Shown: positions 63,241 through 64,000 of the stretch, one piece after another
Layout of the letters: the number at the start of each line of letters is the position of its first letter
Position numbering within the stretch: position 1 is the stretch's first letter
NCBI RefSeq assembly: GCF_019097595.1
Contig: NC_080719.1
Coordinates: forward strand, 17,703,001 to 17,767,000
Direction of reading: 5' to 3'
From: Hemibagrus wyckioides
Taxonomy: Eukaryota > Chordata > Actinopteri > Siluriformes > Bagridae
Length of the DNA: 64,000 nucleotides
Program-made: the position numbers and the translations under genes
Notes under the pieces: model-generated
The model's input: only the letters and a program-made list of their open reading frames with translations
What the model was told of the DNA's origin: nothing
Database searches by the model: none

Positions 63241-64000
63241 AAGCAACACTTCCCCCTTTTAGGAGCATAAGATCCAGTCCTGCTGATGCAATTGCCATCA
63301 GCCAGGAGCAAAGCGAGCAAGAATTGAGGTTGACTTTCTATCCAATTATCTGTCAGAGAAACACACAAATTGTGGACACCTATGAGTTCATGTATGCAAA
63401 AGCACTTTTAGTAGTGTTACACTGCCCTGTAATGCAGCATGAGTAGCATTTTAAACAGACCCAGCAGGACGCACGACGATGACGGCATTGGATTACACCT
63501 TAAACCAGCAGTAAAAGACACAACAAGTAACAGAGAATGGTATCAGAATGCTCAGTAAGTATTTTGAGTTAGACTGTCCAAAATCTACACTCTTGCAATG
63601 TAAAAAAAAAAAATCATCAGCTGCTGCAGTGCTTTTTACAACATCCTACATCCTATCATGTCCTCAAAGCAAACAAAAATGAATTCCACCAATCAAAATT
63701 GTTGCAGCATCATAGGAACATCTGCAAATATTATATACAAACACTCATAAATCAGATTAAATGTTATTTGAACCGAAGGTTCCAATAATTATAATGTAAA
63801 ATGTATAAATAATTGCAAAATGTATGTATAAATAATGAGGCAAAGAAGCAAATCCGAGGGTCAAATGGGGGTCAAATGAGTGGTTATATGAGATGATTTT
63901 AATGCGCTTTGAGGCCACCTAACTTATCTCAGCTATGATCTTTTTCTTTTTTTTACCATCTTTTATGGATCATGGGTTTGCGAGCCACAGCAGTCATTAG
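63241..64000. other. Non-coding end of the window
   Basis: AT-rich sequence with no supported gene or repeat. Confidence 0.45.

Overview
The window looks like nuclear DNA from a teleost fish. The genes have vertebrate-type introns. The AT-rich spacer carries many microsatellites, worn Tc1-like DNA transposons and degenerate tRNA-derived SINE copies of the kind common in ray-finned fish. The repeat mix would suit an otophysan such as a catfish, but that is an impression and not a proven identification. No bacterial, viral or CRISPR signal was seen.

All convincing protein genes lie in about 14 kb (17.7-31.4 kb). They are ndufa11 (minus; mitochondrial complex I accessory subunit, 4 coding exons, 135 aa), vmac (plus; intermediate-filament-associated coiled-coil protein, 2 coding exons, 181 aa), larp6 (minus; La-related RNA-binding protein, 3 coding exons, 475 aa) and gadd45b (plus; stress/growth-arrest protein, 4 exons, 162 aa). 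All four models were assembled from splice sites whose phases agree, and each reads without interruption. ndufa11 and vmac are divergent, vmac and larp6 converge tail to tail with only a few hundred bases between their poly(A) signals, and larp6 and gadd45b are divergent. The head-to-head ndufa11-vmac order matches human 19p13.3, and GADD45B is also on human 19p13.3. LARP6 is on a different human chromosome (15q), so its place here is a lineage difference. The genes are neighbours and not an operon; no shared pathway is implied.

The flanks (1-17.6 kb and 32.1-64 kb) hold no exon I could recognise. They contain simple repeats, Tc1-like remnants (3.4 kb, 6.2-6.7 kb, 37.1-37.8 kb, 50.9-51.9 kb), at least eight SINE-like copies on both strands, and unassigned AT-rich DNA. 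Two CpG-dense patches (about 33.4-33.95 kb and 56.88-57.06 kb, the second with ETS-type motifs) look like promoters or enhancers with no visible gene.

The most unusual structures are these: a higher-order minisatellite filling much of ndufa11 intron 1, whose units resemble splice acceptors in the transcript; a near-perfect 52-nt hairpin upstream of gadd45b; two fold-back Tc1 derivatives of one family; and two related short transposon-like copies that bracket the vmac-larp6 pair. I found no clearly undescribed multi-gene system.
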